From the NCBI RefSeq assembly GCF_015265435.1, contig NZ_JABJWH010000010.1, positions 124,001 through 188,000 on the forward strand: a stretch of DNA of 64,000 bases. Direction: 5' to 3'. Origin of the DNA: Alloalcanivorax profundimaris. Lineage in GTDB: Bacteria > Pseudomonadota > Gammaproteobacteria > Pseudomonadales > Alcanivoracaceae. How positions within the stretch are numbered: the stretch's first letter is position 1; each line of letters opens with the position of its first letter. Both the position numbers and the translations under genes were made by a program. The notes under the pieces were generated by a model. The model did not search any database. It saw nothing but the letters and a program-made list of their open reading frames with translations, and was not told the origin of the DNA. Positions 12,849 to 26,306 of this stretch are shown piece by piece.

Positions 12849-14935
12849 AAGGCGATGCTGTCCGGATTGGCCATGGCGTCCGGGTTGGCCACCTGCTCGA
12901 TGGCCTGCCCCAACAGCAGCTTCTTGATCGGCAGCTCCATCTTCTTGCCGGTGAGCGTGCGCGGCACGTCCGGCGCGGCGATGATCTCGTTGGGCACGTG
13001 GCGGGCGGACAGATGATCGCGGATCGCCGCCTTGATGCGCCCGGCCAGATCCTCGTTCAGGGCCACGCCTTCGCGCAGCACCACGAACAGCGGCATGTAG
13101 GACTCCCGGCCCAGGTACTCCAGATCCACCACCAGGCTGTCCAGCACTTCCGGGATTTCCTCCACCACCCGGTAGATCTCGCCGGTGCCCATGCGGATGC
13201 CGTGGCGATTGATGGTGGTGTCGGAGCGGCCGTAGATGATCGCCCCGCCCCGGGGCGTGATGCGGATCCAGTCGCCATGGCGCCAGACCCCGGGGAAGAC
13301 ATCGAAATAGCTGTCCCGGTAACGCTCGCCGTCCTCGTCGTTCCAGAAATACAGCGGCATGGACGGCATCGGCTTGGTGACCACCAGTTCCCCTACTTCG
13401 TCGTCGAGCAACTCGCCGTGGTCGCCCATGGCGTACACCGCCGTGCCCAGGTAGCGGCACTGCATCTCGCCGGGGTAGACCGGCAGCGTCGGGCAGGCGC
13501 CCACGTAGGCGCTGGCCACGTCGGTGCCGCCGCTGATGGCGGCCACCATGACATCGTCGAACTGGTCCATGAGCCAGCGGTAGCCCTCCTCCGGCAACGG
13601 TGAACCGGTGGACCCGATGGAGCGAATGCGGCCGGTGTCGACCCAATCGCCGGGGCGGATGTCCGCCTTCTTGCAGTTGAGGAAATAGGCGGCGCCGGCG
13701 CCGAAGAAAGTCATCTCCGTCTCCTCGGCGAAGCGCCACAGGGTGCCCAGGTCCGGGTAGCCCGGGTTGCCGTCGTACAGGCAGATGGTGGCGCCGGTGA
13801 GCAGGCCGGACATCTGCGCGTTCCACATGATCCAGCCGGTGGTGGTGAACCACATGTAACGGTCCTTGGGACCCAGATCCAGCTGCAGGGCGTGATCCTG
13901 CAGTCCTTCCAGCAGCGCGCCGCCGTGGCCATGGACAATGGGTTTGGGCATGCCGGTGGTGCCGGAGGAATAAACCACCCAGAGCGGGTGATCGAAGGGC
14001 ACCTGCTCGAAGCGCATGGGCGCCGGCTCGCGGACCAGATCGTCCCAGTGCCGGGCACCGGGCAGCCTGGCGTCGGAATTCAGGTACGGCAGCATCACCA
14101 CCTGCTCGAGAGTGGGCAACTGATCGCGCAGCCCTTCCACCACCGACAGCCGGTCGAAATCCTTGCCGCCGTAGCGGTAGCCGTCCACGGCGATCATGAC
14201 CTTGGGGTCGATCTGGCGGAAGCGGTCCAGCACGCTGCGCGTGCCCATATCCGGCGAACAGCTGGACCAGATCGCGCCCAGGCTGCTCACCGCGAAGAAC
14301 GCTACCATGGTTTCCGGCAGGTTGGGCAAATAGGCCACCACCCGGTCGCCGGGGCCCACGCCCAGCTCACGCAGGCTGTGCGCCAGGGCGGCGATCCGCT
14401 CGCGCAGCTCGCCCCAGGTCAGGGTCTGGAGGCCACGCAGTTCAGAGCGCGACAGAACCGCCGGCCGCTCCGGTTCATGCTCATGGTGACGGAACACCTG
14501 CTCGGCCAGATTCAGGCGGGCGCCTTCGAACCATTTGGCGCCGGGCATGTGGTGGCCATCCAGCACCCGCTCATAGGGGGCGGAATGGCGGATGTCGAAG
14601 TACTGCCAGAGCGACTCGTAGAACTCTTCAAGATGCTCCACGGACCAGGCCCAAAGGCTCTGGTAGTCGTCGAAGGCGAGGCCTTTCTCGGCGTTCAGCC
14701 AGTGTTGGTAGTGGGTGATGCGGGCGTCGGCGACGCGCGACGGGTCCGGCCGCCACAGCGGCGCGGGGCTGGTGTTTGTCATTCTTGCTCTCCCGGTGCC
14801 GGGCGGCGGCCGCCAAGGGGGCGGCCGATCCGTATCCGGCGTTGTCGTTGTTTTTACGCCGGCAACACTATAACCGTGGCAAGGAAGGCAAGTCACCGGG
14901 GTTCCCGTGCCCCCTGTATCGGCTACACTTGAGCC

Positions 14936-15670
14936 ATGAGCGATCTGTCCGAACTCCGCTTCTTCCGCACCCCGGCGCACCCCTGCAGTTATCTGGAGGA
15001 GCGCCAGGCAGCGACCCTGTTCGTCGATCCGCAAACGCGGCTCGACGCGGGGCTGTATAGCGAGCTGTCCCGGCTCGGCTTCCGGCGCAGCGGCGACTAC
15101 CTGTACCGCCCGCACTGCGACGGCTGCCGGGCCTGCGTGCCGGCCCGGGTGCGAGTAGCGGACTTCCAGCCCCGGCGGCGGCACAAGCGGCTGCGGCGGC
15201 GCAACGCCGACCTCACCGTGAGCGAGGAGCCGGCCCGCTACACCCGCGAGGTGTACCGTCTCTATGCCCGCTACATCGACCAGCGCCACGGCGACGGCGA
15301 CATGTTTCCACCCTCCGAGGAGCAGTTCACCAGCTTCCTGACCTGTGACTGGGCGGATACCCGCTTCTATTGTTTCCGCGACCCGGAGCACCGTCTGGTG
15401 GCGGTGGCGGTCACCGACCTGCTCGACGACGGCCTGTCGGCGGTCTATACCTTCTTCGATCCGGATCAGCCGGACCGGGGCCTCGGCGTCAACGCCCTGC
15501 TCTGGCAGATCCAGGCCGCCCACCGGCTGGGTATGCCCTATCTCTATCTCGGCTATTGGATTCGCCAATGCCAGAAAATGAGCTACAAAAGCCAGTACCG
15601 GCCTTTGGAGCTCCTGGACGGCGGCGAATGGCGGGAACTGCCTGAACCCGGCAGCGAAAACGGCCGATAA
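14936..15670 (+). CDS. bpt: Aspartate/glutamate leucyltransferase Bpt
   Basis: Transfers Leu from Leu-tRNA to proteins starting with Asp or Glu, feeding them to ClpS-ClpAP. The 244 residues include the N-terminal ATE domain with the Cys pair in PHCDGCRACVPARV (about 57-70) and the C-terminal GNAT-like domain ending in LGYWIRQCQKMSYKSQYRPLE. The bacterial family was formerly named arginyl-tRNA-protein transferase (Ate). It is followed by infA after 75 bases. Confidence 0.94.
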   Translation: MSDLSELRFFRTPAHPCSYLEERQAATLFVDPQTRLDAGLYSELSRLGFRRSGDYLYRPHCDGCRACVPARVRVADFQPRRRHKRLRRRNADLTVSEEPARYTREVYRLYARYIDQRHGDGDMFPPSEEQFTSFLTCDWADTRFYCFRDPEHRLVAVAVTDLLDDGLSAVYTFFDPDQPDRGLGVNALLWQIQAAHRLGMPYLYLGYWIRQCQKMSYKSQYRPLELLDGGEWRELPEPGSENGR

Positions 15671-15674
15671 GCCT

Positions 15675-15703
15675 TTGCAGCGTGGCCCGGTTTGCGGCAC
15701 AAT
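15675..15703 (+). promoter_or_regulatory. Candidate sigma70 promoter for infA
   Basis: TTGCAG at 15675-15680, 17-base spacer, CACAAT at 15698-15703, directly after the bpt stop and about 40 bases ahead of infA. The match to consensus is moderate. Confidence 0.4.
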
Positions 15704-15745
15704 TGCGCTCCCTCTGAAGCCGACACACATCAGGACAGTCACTGA

Positions 15746-15964
15746 ATGGCGAAAGAAGAGCAGATTGAGCTGGAAGGGGTCGTGCTTGAAACCCTTCCCA
15801 ATACCATGTTCCGCGTGAAGCTGGACAATGGTCATGTGATTACCGCCCACATCTCCGGCAAGATGCGCAAGTTCTACATCCGCATCCTCACCGGCGACCG
15901 CGTGAAAGTGGAAATGTCGCCCTACGATCTGAGCAAGGGCCGCATCACCTTCCGCATGAAATAA
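15746..15964 (+). CDS. infA: Translation initiation factor IF-1
   Basis: S1/OB-fold protein of the standard 72 residues that binds the 30S A site during initiation. Sequence is almost invariant: [20 protein letters not shown] at the start, [15 protein letters not shown] in the middle and [11 protein letters not shown] near the end. It is flanked by bpt and convergent clpA, as in Pseudomonas and E. coli, and ends at a strong terminator. Confidence 0.99.
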   Translation: MAKEEQIELEGVVLETLPNTMFRVKLDNGHVITAHISGKMRKFYIRILTGDRVKVEMSPYDLSKGRITFRMK

Positions 15965-15998
15965 CCTTCCCGCCCGCGCGGCGCGAAGCGTTCCTCCG

Positions 15999-16021
15999 AA
16001 CCCGGCCCCGCCGGGTTTTTT
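15999..16021 (+). terminator. Rho-independent terminator of infA
   Basis: AACCCGGC (15999-16006), 3-base loop, GCCGGGTT (16010-16017) and a run of T to 16021. Confidence 0.88.
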
Positions 16022-16048
16022 GGTTTGTGCCCGGCCGATGATCAGCCA

Positions 16049-16077
16049 AGAAAAAGCCCGGCACGATGGCCGGGCTT
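16049..16077 (-). terminator. Rho-independent terminator of clpA
   Basis: AAGCCCGGC (16054-16062) and GCCGGGCTT (16069-16077) form a 9-base-pair stem with a 6-base loop; on the minus strand it is followed by TTTTTCT. It lies 30 bases after the clpA stop. Confidence 0.85.
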
Positions 16078-16106
16078 GGTAAGGGGTTCGGTGGAAGCCG
16101 CCCGCA

Positions 16107-18371
<2,265 letters not shown>

Positions 18372-18413
18372 AGGCTACCTCACTGCTTGAAGCCCGCTCC
18401 GTCGCCGGAGTCG

Positions 18414-18821
18414 TCAGGCCCGTTCGACCTGACACATCAGCGGATGCTGATGTTCGCGGGCGTAGTCGACCACTTGCGCGGCCTTGGTCTCGGCGATGTC
18501 CTGGGGGTAGACCCCGCACACCGCCTTGCCTCTCGTGTGCACCGTCAGCATCACCTGGGTGGCCTGCTCCCGGTCCATGCGAAAGAAGGTTTCCAGCACC
18601 TCGACGACGAAATCCATGGGCGTGTAGTCGTCATTCAACATCATCACCTTGTACATGGGCGGACGCTTTAGTCGAGGCTTGGCCTCCTCAACGGCGGCAT
18701 CGTCCTGACGATCGGGGGTTTGCGGAGGCTCCGGGCCGAGCCTCGGCGCCCTCGACACCGCGGTGGGGACGTCGTTCGCCGCGTCCATGCTTCGAGATGT
18801 GGATTCGTGCTGCCTGTTCAT
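18414..18821 (-). CDS. clpS: ATP-dependent Clp protease adaptor ClpS
   Basis: N-recognin that binds Leu, Phe, Trp or Tyr at substrate N-termini and hands them to ClpA. The 135-residue protein has a disordered N-terminal tail of about 50 residues (E. coli ClpS is 106 in total), then the core [20 protein letters not shown] with the Asn-Asp-Asp pocket, [19 protein letters not shown] and a terminal CQVERA. AGAAGG lies 5 bases before the ATG at 18821. A second ATG at 18788 would give a tail closer to the usual length. Confidence 0.95.
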   Translation of the reverse strand: MNRQHESTSRSMDAANDVPTAVSRAPRLGPEPPQTPDRQDDAAVEEAKPRLKRPPMYKVMMLNDDYTPMDFVVEVLETFFRMDREQATQVMLTVHTRGKAVCGVYPQDIAETKAAQVVDYAREHQHPLMCQVERA

Positions 18822-18962
18822 AACCTTCTCTAACGGTTGTATACCCGCTGGCGTCAGCAGGCAATCAACAAATGAGGGGTATCACGGTGTTTTTCAATCC
18901 CGGCGGTGGAGGGGTTGACACCCCGACGACCATAGGGAACAGTTGTTCAAAAACCAACCTAT

Positions 18963-18968
18963 TATAAC
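18963..18968 (+). promoter_or_regulatory. Candidate -10 element for cspD
   Basis: TATAAC in the AT-rich patch of the clpS/cspD divergent spacer (18822-19016). A CAGTTG 17 bases upstream (18940-18945) is a weak -35. The AT-richness stands out against the local GC-rich background. Confidence 0.3.
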
Positions 18969-19016
18969 TGAGCCGGGGGTGGTTGTGGCCCACAGCCAGC
19001 GGCCAGAGGGAGCACC

Positions 19017-19307
19017 ATGGCAACGGGAACGGTTAAGTGGTTCAACAACGCCAAGGGATACGGCTTCGTGCGTCCCGATGAAGGCGGTGATGACCTTTTC
19101 GTGCACTACTCCTATATACAGGAGGAAGGATACAAGACCCTGTACGCCGGACAAAGCGTGGAATACGAACTGCGCGAGGCCTCCAAGGGCTATCACGCGG
19201 TGAACCTGAAACCGGGGGAAGTCAAGAAGGGGGAAGCCCCCTCTTCCCGCCGGCCGGGCAAGGCACGGCGGCGGGATCGGGAAAGCAACGCCGTCTCCCC
19301 GGAGTGA
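19017..19307 (+). CDS. cspD: Cold-shock-domain protein CspD
   Basis: Single-stranded nucleic-acid-binding protein of 96 residues. The cold-shock domain (2-68) holds RNP1 KGYGFV at 13-18 and RNP2 DLFVHY at 26-31; a basic, Arg/Lys-rich tail (70-96) extends it. In E. coli CspD is made in stationary phase, inhibits replication initiation and elongation, and lies beside clpS-clpA as here. GAGGGAG precedes the ATG. Confidence 0.93.
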   Translation: MATGTVKWFNNAKGYGFVRPDEGGDDLFVHYSYIQEEGYKTLYAGQSVEYELREASKGYHAVNLKPGEVKKGEAPSSRRPGKARRRDRESNAVSPE

Positions 19308-19328
19308 GGAGGCCGGCGTGACGGGCGA

Positions 19329-20591
19329 TTACTCGCCCATGTGCTCGATCACGGCGTCGCCGAACTGAGAGCACTTGAGCAGCGTGGCGTCGGGCATCAG
19401 GCGCTCGAAGTCGTAGGTCACGGTCTTCGCGGCGATGGCGCCTTCCACGCCCTTGATGACCAGATCGGCGGCGTCTTCCCAGCCCATGTGGCGCAGCATC
19501 ATTTCCGCGGACAGAATCAGCGAACCCGGGTTCACCTTGTCCTGGCCGGCGTACTTCGGCGCGGTGCCGTGGGTGGCCTCGAACAGGGCCACGGAACCAC
19601 CGATGTTGGCGCCCGGCGCGATGCCGATGCCGCCCACTTCCGCCGCCAGGGCGTCGGAAATGTAGTCACCGTTCAGGTTCAGGGTGGCGATCACGCTGTA
19701 GTCGGCGGGACGCATCAGGATCTGCTGCAGGAAGGCGTCGGCGATCACGTCCTTGATGACGATTTCCTTGCCGGTGCGAGGATTGGTCATCACATGCCAG
19801 GGCCCGCCGTCCAGGGGCTTGGCGCCGTAACGTTCGACCGCCAGCTCGTAACCCCAGTTCTTGAACGACCCCTCGGTGAACTTCATGATGTTGCCTTTGT
19901 GCACCAGGGTGACGGAATCCTTGTCGTTGTCGATGGCGTACTGGATCGCCTTGCGCACCAGGCGCTGGGTGCCTTCGCGGGAAACCGGCTTGATGCCGAT
20001 GCCGCAGCCCTCGGGGAAACGGATCTGGGTAACGCCCATTTCCTCACGCAGGAATTTGATCAGCTTGGTGGCTTCCGGGCTGTCGGCGGCCCATTCGATG
20101 CCCGCGTAGATGTCCTCGGAGTTCTCCCGGAAGATCACCATGTCGGTGAGTTCGGGGTGCCGTACCGGGCTGGGCACGCCCTCGAACCAGCGTACCGGGC
20201 GCATGCAGGTGTACAGGTCGAGTTCCTGGCGCAGCGCCACGTTCAGGGACCGGATGCCGCCACTCACGGGAGTGGTCAGCGGGCCCTTGATGCCCACGGT
20301 GAATTCCCGCAGCGCTTCCAGGGTTTCTTCCGGCATCCAGGTGTCCGGGCCGTAGACCTTGGTGGCCTTTTCGCCGGCGAACACTTCCATCCAGGTAATG
20401 CCACGTTTCGCCCCGTAGGATTTTTCCACGGCGGCGTTCACTACTTTGATCATCACCGGCGAGATATCGACGCCGATGCCGTCCCCTTCGATATATGGAA
20501 TGATCGGATGGTTGGGGACATTCAGGGATAGGTCCGCATTAACGGTGATTTTGTCACCGTCCGCCGGAACCGTGATCTTTTGGTATCCCAT
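19329..20591 (-). CDS. icd: NADP-dependent isocitrate dehydrogenase
   Basis: TCA-cycle enzyme of 420 residues, dimeric E. coli-type. The substrate loop is [20 protein letters not shown] in which Ser115 corresponds to the Ser113 phosphorylated by AceK in E. coli, so flux to the glyoxylate shunt could be controlled; malate synthase G of the shunt is at 44946. The NADP motif HGTAPKYAG is near the C-terminus. Converges on cspD with a 21-base gap. The monomeric Idh that lies beside icd in Pseudomonas is absent. Confidence 0.97.
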   Translation of the reverse strand: MGYQKITVPADGDKITVNADLSLNVPNHPIIPYIEGDGIGVDISPVMIKVVNAAVEKSYGAKRGITWMEVFAGEKATKVYGPDTWMPEETLEALREFTVGIKGPLTTPVSGGIRSLNVALRQELDLYTCMRPVRWFEGVPSPVRHPELTDMVIFRENSEDIYAGIEWAADSPEATKLIKFLREEMGVTQIRFPEGCGIGIKPVSREGTQRLVRKAIQYAIDNDKDSVTLVHKGNIMKFTEGSFKNWGYELAVERYGAKPLDGGPWHVMTNPRTGKEIVIKDVIADAFLQQILMRPADYSVIATLNLNGDYISDALAAEVGGIGIAPGANIGGSVALFEATHGTAPKYAGQDKVNPGSLILSAEMMLRHMGWEDAADLVIKGVEGAIAAKTVTYDFERLMPDATLLKCSQFGDAVIEHMGE

Positions 20592-20640
20592 CTACACTAC
20601 TCCCTCTGAGAAAAACCGTAGGATTCGGTTGCGGGGCGAG

Positions 20641-20660
20641 AGTATAGCACCCAGGTGCTA
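20641..20660. promoter_or_regulatory. Palindrome overlapping candidate -10 of icd
   Basis: TAGCACC-CA-GGTGCTA (20645-20660) is a perfect 7+7 inverted repeat in the 110-base icd/rluE spacer. On the minus strand it overlaps TATACT (20646-20641), a good -10 for icd. An operator is likely by position; the binding protein is unknown. Confidence 0.45.
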
Positions 20661-20701
20661 CTCTTGCTTGGCTTCCAGCCCGCCGCAGCGAGATTTCGTC
20701 C

Positions 20702-21325
20702 ATGGCAAGACTGATTTTGTTTAACAAACCCTTTCAGGTGCTCTCGCAGTTCAGCGACGACCAGGGCCGGCGCACCCTGAAGGACTACATCCCGGTGCCG
20801 GATGTCTACCCCGCCGGGCGCCTGGACTGGGACTCCGAGGGTCTGCTGCTGCTCACCGATGACGGCGCCCTGCAGGCGCGCATCGCCAGCCCCCGCTTTC
20901 ATCTGCCCAAGACCTATCTGGCCCAGGTGGAAGGCGCCCCCGGCGAGGCGGAGCTGGAGCGGCTGCGGCGCGGCATCACGCTCAAGGACGGGCCCTGCCG
21001 GCCGGCGCCGTCCCGGGCCGTCGACGCGCCCGCGCTGTGGCCCCGGGACCCGCCGGTGCGCACGCGGCTCACGGTACCGGACCGCTGGCTGGAAATCACC
21101 CTGGACGAAGGTCGCAACCGCCAGGTGCGGCGCATGACCGCGGCCATCGGCCACCCTACCCTGCGGCTGGTGCGCTGGCGCATCGGCGACTGGAGTCTGG
21201 ACGGGCTGGCGCCCGGGGAATGGCGGGAACTTACCGTGCACGCTCCGAAGGCCCGCCCATCCAGCGGGCGGCGGCCTCGGCGTCGCGCTGGCGGGCCTCG
21301 ACCCAATGCCAGCCGTCGTCGCTGA
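20702..21325 (+). CDS. rluE: RluE-like 23S rRNA pseudouridine synthase
   Basis: RsuA/RluB/E/F-family synthase of 207 residues; E. coli RluE modifies U2457 of 23S rRNA. The catalytic Asp lies in [17 protein letters not shown] (about 40-56), followed by [10 protein letters not shown] and the signature [17 protein letters not shown] in the form [11 protein letters not shown]. It lacks the S4 domain, as RluE does. The last 30 residues are a Ser/Arg/Pro-rich tail encoded where the gene overlaps convergent moaE by 95 bases. Confidence 0.9.
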   Translation: MARLILFNKPFQVLSQFSDDQGRRTLKDYIPVPDVYPAGRLDWDSEGLLLLTDDGALQARIASPRFHLPKTYLAQVEGAPGEAELERLRRGITLKDGPCRPAPSRAVDAPALWPRDPPVRTRLTVPDRWLEITLDEGRNRQVRRMTAAIGHPTLRLVRWRIGDWSLDGLAPGEWRELTVHAPKARPSSGRRPRRRAGGPRPNASRRR

Positions 21326-21716
21326 GCTCCTTCTTCCACAGCGGCACCTGGCTCTTGAGGATATCCATCAGGAAGGCGCAGGCCTCGAAGGCGGCGTGGC
21401 GGTGACCGGCCCACACCACCACCCGCACGATCTCCTCGCCGATCCGGATCTCGCCGACCCGATGAATTATTTCGATGGCATTCAAAGGCCAGCGCTCTCG
21501 GGCGTGCCCGGCGATCTTCTCCAGGGCGTTCTCGGTCATGCCCGGGTAATGCTCCAGAAACAGGGCCTGGACCCGGCCGGATTCGTCACGCACCCGGCCG
21601 GAGAAGCGCACCTCGGCGCCGCTGCGGCCGTCGCGGCCTTCCCCGGAGGACCGGTCCTCCAGGGGCTCGGCGGTGATCGCCACCTCGATGGTGGCCGGGG
21701 CCTTGGTGGTGGTCAT
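21231..21716 (-). CDS. moaE: Molybdopterin synthase catalytic subunit MoaE
   Basis: Large subunit (161 residues) of molybdopterin synthase, which inserts two sulfurs from MoaD thiocarboxylate into cyclic pyranopterin. Family marks are [33 protein letters not shown] and the active-site lysines in [17 protein letters not shown]. The residues 20-33 form an insert [11 protein letters not shown] not usual in E. coli MoaE. It follows moaD by one base. Its 3' end overlaps the rluE-like gene by 95 bases. Confidence 0.95.
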   Translation of the reverse strand: MTTTKAPATIEVAITAEPLEDRSSGEGRDGRSGAEVRFSGRVRDESGRVQALFLEHYPGMTENALEKIAGHARERWPLNAIEIIHRVGEIRIGEEIVRVVVWAGHRHAAFEACAFLMDILKSQVPLWKKELSDDGWHWVEARQRDAEAAARWMGGPSERAR

Positions 21717-21717
21717 C

Positions 21718-21984
21718 TCAGCCTCCGGTCACCGGCGGGAACAGCGCCACGGTGTCGCCGGCGGCCACGGCGCTGTCCGGCGTGGCCAGTTCCTCGTTAA
21801 TCGCCACCATGCGGCGCGGCGTGGCCTCGAAGGCGGCGGCCACCGCCGGGTAGCCGGCGGCCAGCCAGTCGCACAGCGCCGCCACCGTGCCCACCTCCGC
21901 CGGCGGGCTCACGCGCAGCATTTCCTCGCCGACCCGCTCGCGCAGGGCGGCGAAGAACCGCACCTCGATGACCGCGTCGCTCAT
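21718..21984 (-). CDS. moaD: Molybdopterin synthase sulfur carrier MoaD
   Basis: Ubiquitin-like sulfur carrier of 88 residues ending in the obligatory Gly-Gly (FPPVTGG), which is adenylated by MoeB and loaded with sulfur. [19 protein letters not shown] is a typical start. Its ATG overlaps the moaC stop (ATGA), and moaE begins one base after its stop, so moaCDE is one operon. Confidence 0.95.
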   Translation of the reverse strand: MSDAVIEVRFFAALRERVGEEMLRVSPPAEVGTVAALCDWLAAGYPAVAAAFEATPRRMVAINEELATPDSAVAAGDTVALFPPVTGG

Positions 21985-22463
21985 GGGGCCTCCCGGCGGA
22001 ATTCGCCGCTGCGGCCACCGGTTTTCTCCACCAGGTGGATGTGTTCGATCTCCATGGCCCGATCCACCGCCTTGCACATGTCGTAAACGGTGAGCGCCGC
22101 CACCGAGGCGGCGGTGAGCGCTTCCATTTCCACGCCGGTGCGGCCCTTGAGCTTGCAGCGGGCGTCCACCCGCAGGGCGTCGTCGCCGTCCGGCTCCAGT
22201 TGCACCTCCACGCCGCTGAGCATCAGCGGGTGGCACAGCGGGATCAGGTCCCAGGTTTTTTTCGCCGCCTGGATGCCGGCCAGGCGCGCCACCGCCAACA
22301 CGTCGCCCTTGGGGTGTTCCTGGTCCAGGATCATGGCCAGGGTGCGCGGCGCCATGCGCACGCGGGCCCGGGCGTGGGCGGTGCGGGCGGTGGTGTCCTT
22401 GTCGGTGACGTCGACCATGCGGGCGCGGCCCTGGTCGTCCAGATGGCTAAAGGAATCATTCAC
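21981..22463 (-). CDS. moaC: Cyclic pyranopterin monophosphate synthase MoaC
   Basis: Second step of molybdenum cofactor synthesis, closing the pyranopterin ring of the MoaA product. The 160 residues contain [53 protein letters not shown] (read in part) and the C-terminal KTGGRSG. I chose the GTG at 22463 because GGGAGAAAG precedes it; an ATG at 22493 would add ten residues but has no visible ribosome-binding site. MoaA and MoaB are not in the window. Confidence 0.94.
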   Translation of the reverse strand: MNDSFSHLDDQGRARMVDVTDKDTTARTAHARARVRMAPRTLAMILDQEHPKGDVLAVARLAGIQAAKKTWDLIPLCHPLMLSGVEVQLEPDGDDALRVDARCKLKGRTGVEMEALTAASVAALTVYDMCKAVDRAMEIEHIHLVEKTGGRSGEFRREAP

Positions 22464-22580
22464 GGTCTTGCTTTCTCCCGGAGGCGGCTCCATACAACGT
22501 CCGGGCGGCTGTCACGGCGGCCTCCGGTGCGCTACCATCTGCGCCCGCTGACCGATCACGACGCCCGGCTGGAGCCTTCG

Positions 22581-23048
22581 ATGAACAGCTTCGAACCGCA
22601 CATTACTGTGGCCACCATCGTGGAACAAGAGGGCCGCCTCCTGTTCGTGCGCGAAATGCAGGCCGGCGAGGCGGTGCTCAACCAGCCCGCCGGGCACGCC
22701 GAGTTCGGCGAGGACCTGATGCAGGCGGCCTACCGGGAAACCCTGGAGGAAACCGCCTGGCGGGTGGAGATCACCGACCTGCTGGGATGGTATATTTTCC
22801 AGCCCCGGCCCGGCGCCGGCGTCTATTACCGTACCTGCTTCGTGGCCCGGGCTCTGGGTCATGACCCGCACCAGAAGCTGGACACCGGCATTCTCGAGGC
22901 GCTGTGGCTGACGCCGGAGGAACTCCAGGCGCGCCGCAACGAGCACCGCGGACCACTGGTGGAACGCTGCGTGGCGGATTACCTGAGCGGCCGCCGGCTG
23001 CCCCTGGACGCCATCTACCAACACCCCTGGCCGCTGCAGCGCGGCTGA
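22581..23048 (+). CDS. nudJ: NUDIX hydrolase, NudJ-like phosphatase
   Basis: Protein of 155 residues, near the length of E. coli NudJ (153), which hydrolyses thiamine pyrophosphate analogues and nucleotide di/triphosphates. The Nudix box runs from [20 protein letters not shown] to ETAW (about 40-62); the usual Gly near the end of the box is Ala. The open frame extends upstream antisense to moaC, so I use the ATG at 22581. It lies directly before mnmA, the same pairing as in E. coli. Confidence 0.88.
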   Translation: MNSFEPHITVATIVEQEGRLLFVREMQAGEAVLNQPAGHAEFGEDLMQAAYRETLEETAWRVEITDLLGWYIFQPRPGAGVYYRTCFVARALGHDPHQKLDTGILEALWLTPEELQARRNEHRGPLVERCVADYLSGRRLPLDAIYQHPWPLQRG

Positions 23049-23067
23049 TCGAACGGCGAAACGAACC

Positions 23068-24171
23068 ATGTCCGATTCCCCAGACCGCCAAGCCCCCCGC
23101 GTGATCGTCGGCATGTCCGGCGGCGTGGATTCCTCGGTGGCCGCCGCCCGCCTGCTGGACGCCGGCTACCGGGTGGAGGGCCTGTTCATGAAGAACTGGA
23201 ACGAGGACGACGGCACCGAGTACTGCACCGCCCGGGACGACCTGCTGGACGCCATGCAGGTGGCCGGGGTGCTGGGCATCGAGCTGCACACCGCCAATTT
23301 CGCCGGCGAGTACTGGGACCGGGTGTTCGAGCATTTCCTGGCCGAATACCGGGCCGGGCGCACGCCCAACCCGGACATCCTGTGCAACAAGGAAATCAAG
23401 TTCGCCGCCTTCCTGGACCACGCCCTGACCCTGGGCGCGGATTACATCGCCACCGGCCACTATGCGCGGGTGGAACACGATGGCGAACGCGGCCGCCTGC
23501 TGCGCGCCGTGGACCTGAACAAGGACCAGACCTACTTCCTGCACGCCGTGGGCGGCGACAAGTTCGCCCGTACCCTGTTTCCCCTGGGCGACCTGGAGAA
23601 GCCCGAGGTACGGCGGCTGGCCGCCGAACGGGGTTTCGACAACCATAAGAAGAAGGACTCCACCGGCATCTGCTTCATCGGCGAGCGCCGCTTCAAGGAC
23701 TTCCTGGAAACCTACCTGCCCGCCCAGCCGGGCGTCATCGAGGACGACCACGGCCACGTCATCGGCGGTCACGACGGCCTTATGTACTACACCCTGGGGC
23801 AGCGCCAGGGCCTGGGCATCGGCGGCCGCGCCGACGCCGGCGACGCTCCCTGGTACGTGGCCGGCAAGGACCTGGACCGCAATGTGCTGATCGCCGTCCA
23901 GGGCCAGGACCATCCGTTGCTGTTCAGCAATGAACTGACCAGCGCCGCGGTGGACTGGATCGCCGGCGCGCCGCCGGCCCTGCCCGCCCGGCTCACCGCC
24001 AAGACCCGTTACCGCCAGCCGGACCAGGACTGCCGGGTGGAGGACGCCGGCGACGGCCGCGTGCGGGTGGTGTTCGACCAGCCACAACGGGCCGTCACCC
24101 CGGGTCAGTCGGTGGTGTTCTATGACGGCGACACCTGCCTGGGCGGCGCCGTGATCGAGGAGACCCGATGA
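23068..24171 (+). CDS. mnmA: tRNA-specific 2-thiouridylase MnmA
   Basis: Makes 2-thiouridine at position 34 of tRNA-Lys, Glu and Gln, taking sulfur from the TusBCD-TusE relay. The 367 residues contain the PP-loop [12 protein letters not shown], the catalytic Cys in [12 protein letters not shown] and the persulfide Cys in [13 protein letters not shown]. The TusBCD genes lie 20 kb away in this window. The stop overlaps hflD by 4 bases. Confidence 0.97.
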   Translation: MSDSPDRQAPRVIVGMSGGVDSSVAAARLLDAGYRVEGLFMKNWNEDDGTEYCTARDDLLDAMQVAGVLGIELHTANFAGEYWDRVFEHFLAEYRAGRTPNPDILCNKEIKFAAFLDHALTLGADYIATGHYARVEHDGERGRLLRAVDLNKDQTYFLHAVGGDKFARTLFPLGDLEKPEVRRLAAERGFDNHKKKDSTGICFIGERRFKDFLETYLPAQPGVIEDDHGHVIGGHDGLMYYTLGQRQGLGIGGRADAGDAPWYVAGKDLDRNVLIAVQGQDHPLLFSNELTSAAVDWIAGAPPALPARLTAKTRYRQPDQDCRVEDAGDGRVRVVFDQPQRAVTPGQSVVFYDGDTCLGGAVIEETR

Positions 24172-24794
24172 ATCACGAACAGCAGCAACTGCTGGCCCTG
24201 GCGGCGGTGTTCGAGGCCGCCGTGCAGGCCGACCGCATCGCCACCGGCGCCGACCTGGACCCGGGCGCCATGGAGGCCCTGTTCGGCGGCGTGATGACCA
24301 TGGACGCCGACGAGGCCACCACCATCTACCCCCAAGCGGAGCGCTTCCAGGACGGGTTTCGTCTGCTGCGCCAGAGCCTGGGCCGGCAACAACCCCGGGA
24401 AGCGGCGCGGCCGCTCAGCTACGCCCTGGCGTTGCTGCACCTGGCCGCCAAGCTGCGCAAGAACAGCGACGTGATCAGCATCCTGCGCCACCGGCTGATC
24501 GCCCTGGAAGGCCAGCGCGAGCATTTCGACGGGCTCACCAGCCCCACCTTCTGCCATCGCCTGGCGGGCATCTACCTGGATACCCTGGGCACCTTCCGGT
24601 TCCGCATCCGGGTCCAGGGCGACCCGGCCAAGCTCCAGGACGAGGATAACGCGGCACGCATCCGTGCCCTGTTTCTGGCCGGCGTGCGCGCCGCCTTCCT
24701 GTGGCACGCCCACGGCGGCCGGCGCTGGCGGCTTCTGTTTCAGCGCAAGCAACAACTGGAAGCCCTAAATAACCTTAAAAACAACGACTTATAA
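24168..24794 (+). CDS. hflD: HflD homologue (lysogenisation regulator family)
   Basis: Mostly helical protein of 208 residues. HflD of E. coli is a peripheral membrane protein that binds lambda CII; its cellular role is unclear. The segments [18 protein letters not shown] and [16 protein letters not shown] match the family. The ATG overlaps the mnmA stop (ATGA), and purB follows, which is the widespread mnmA-hflD-purB order. Confidence 0.92.
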   Translation: MNHEQQQLLALAAVFEAAVQADRIATGADLDPGAMEALFGGVMTMDADEATTIYPQAERFQDGFRLLRQSLGRQQPREAARPLSYALALLHLAAKLRKNSDVISILRHRLIALEGQREHFDGLTSPTFCHRLAGIYLDTLGTFRFRIRVQGDPAKLQDEDNAARIRALFLAGVRAAFLWHAHGGRRWRLLFQRKQQLEALNNLKNNDL

Positions 24795-24859
24795 ACAAAA
24801 GCTCATACGAATTATAGATTTCGGCGGCGGCGCGCGATTCGCGGTTATTTGCGGTATGA

Positions 24860-26269
<1,410 letters not shown>

Positions 26270-26306
26270 CACCGCCGCCGGCGCCCGGCGCCGGCCCGGA
26301 GCTTTC

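Noticed and set aside
14783-15850. Upstream extension of the acetoacetyl-CoA synthetase frame to a 1014-residue protein
   Set aside because: It runs antisense to bpt and into infA; the synthetase family starts at MTNTSPAP (14782).
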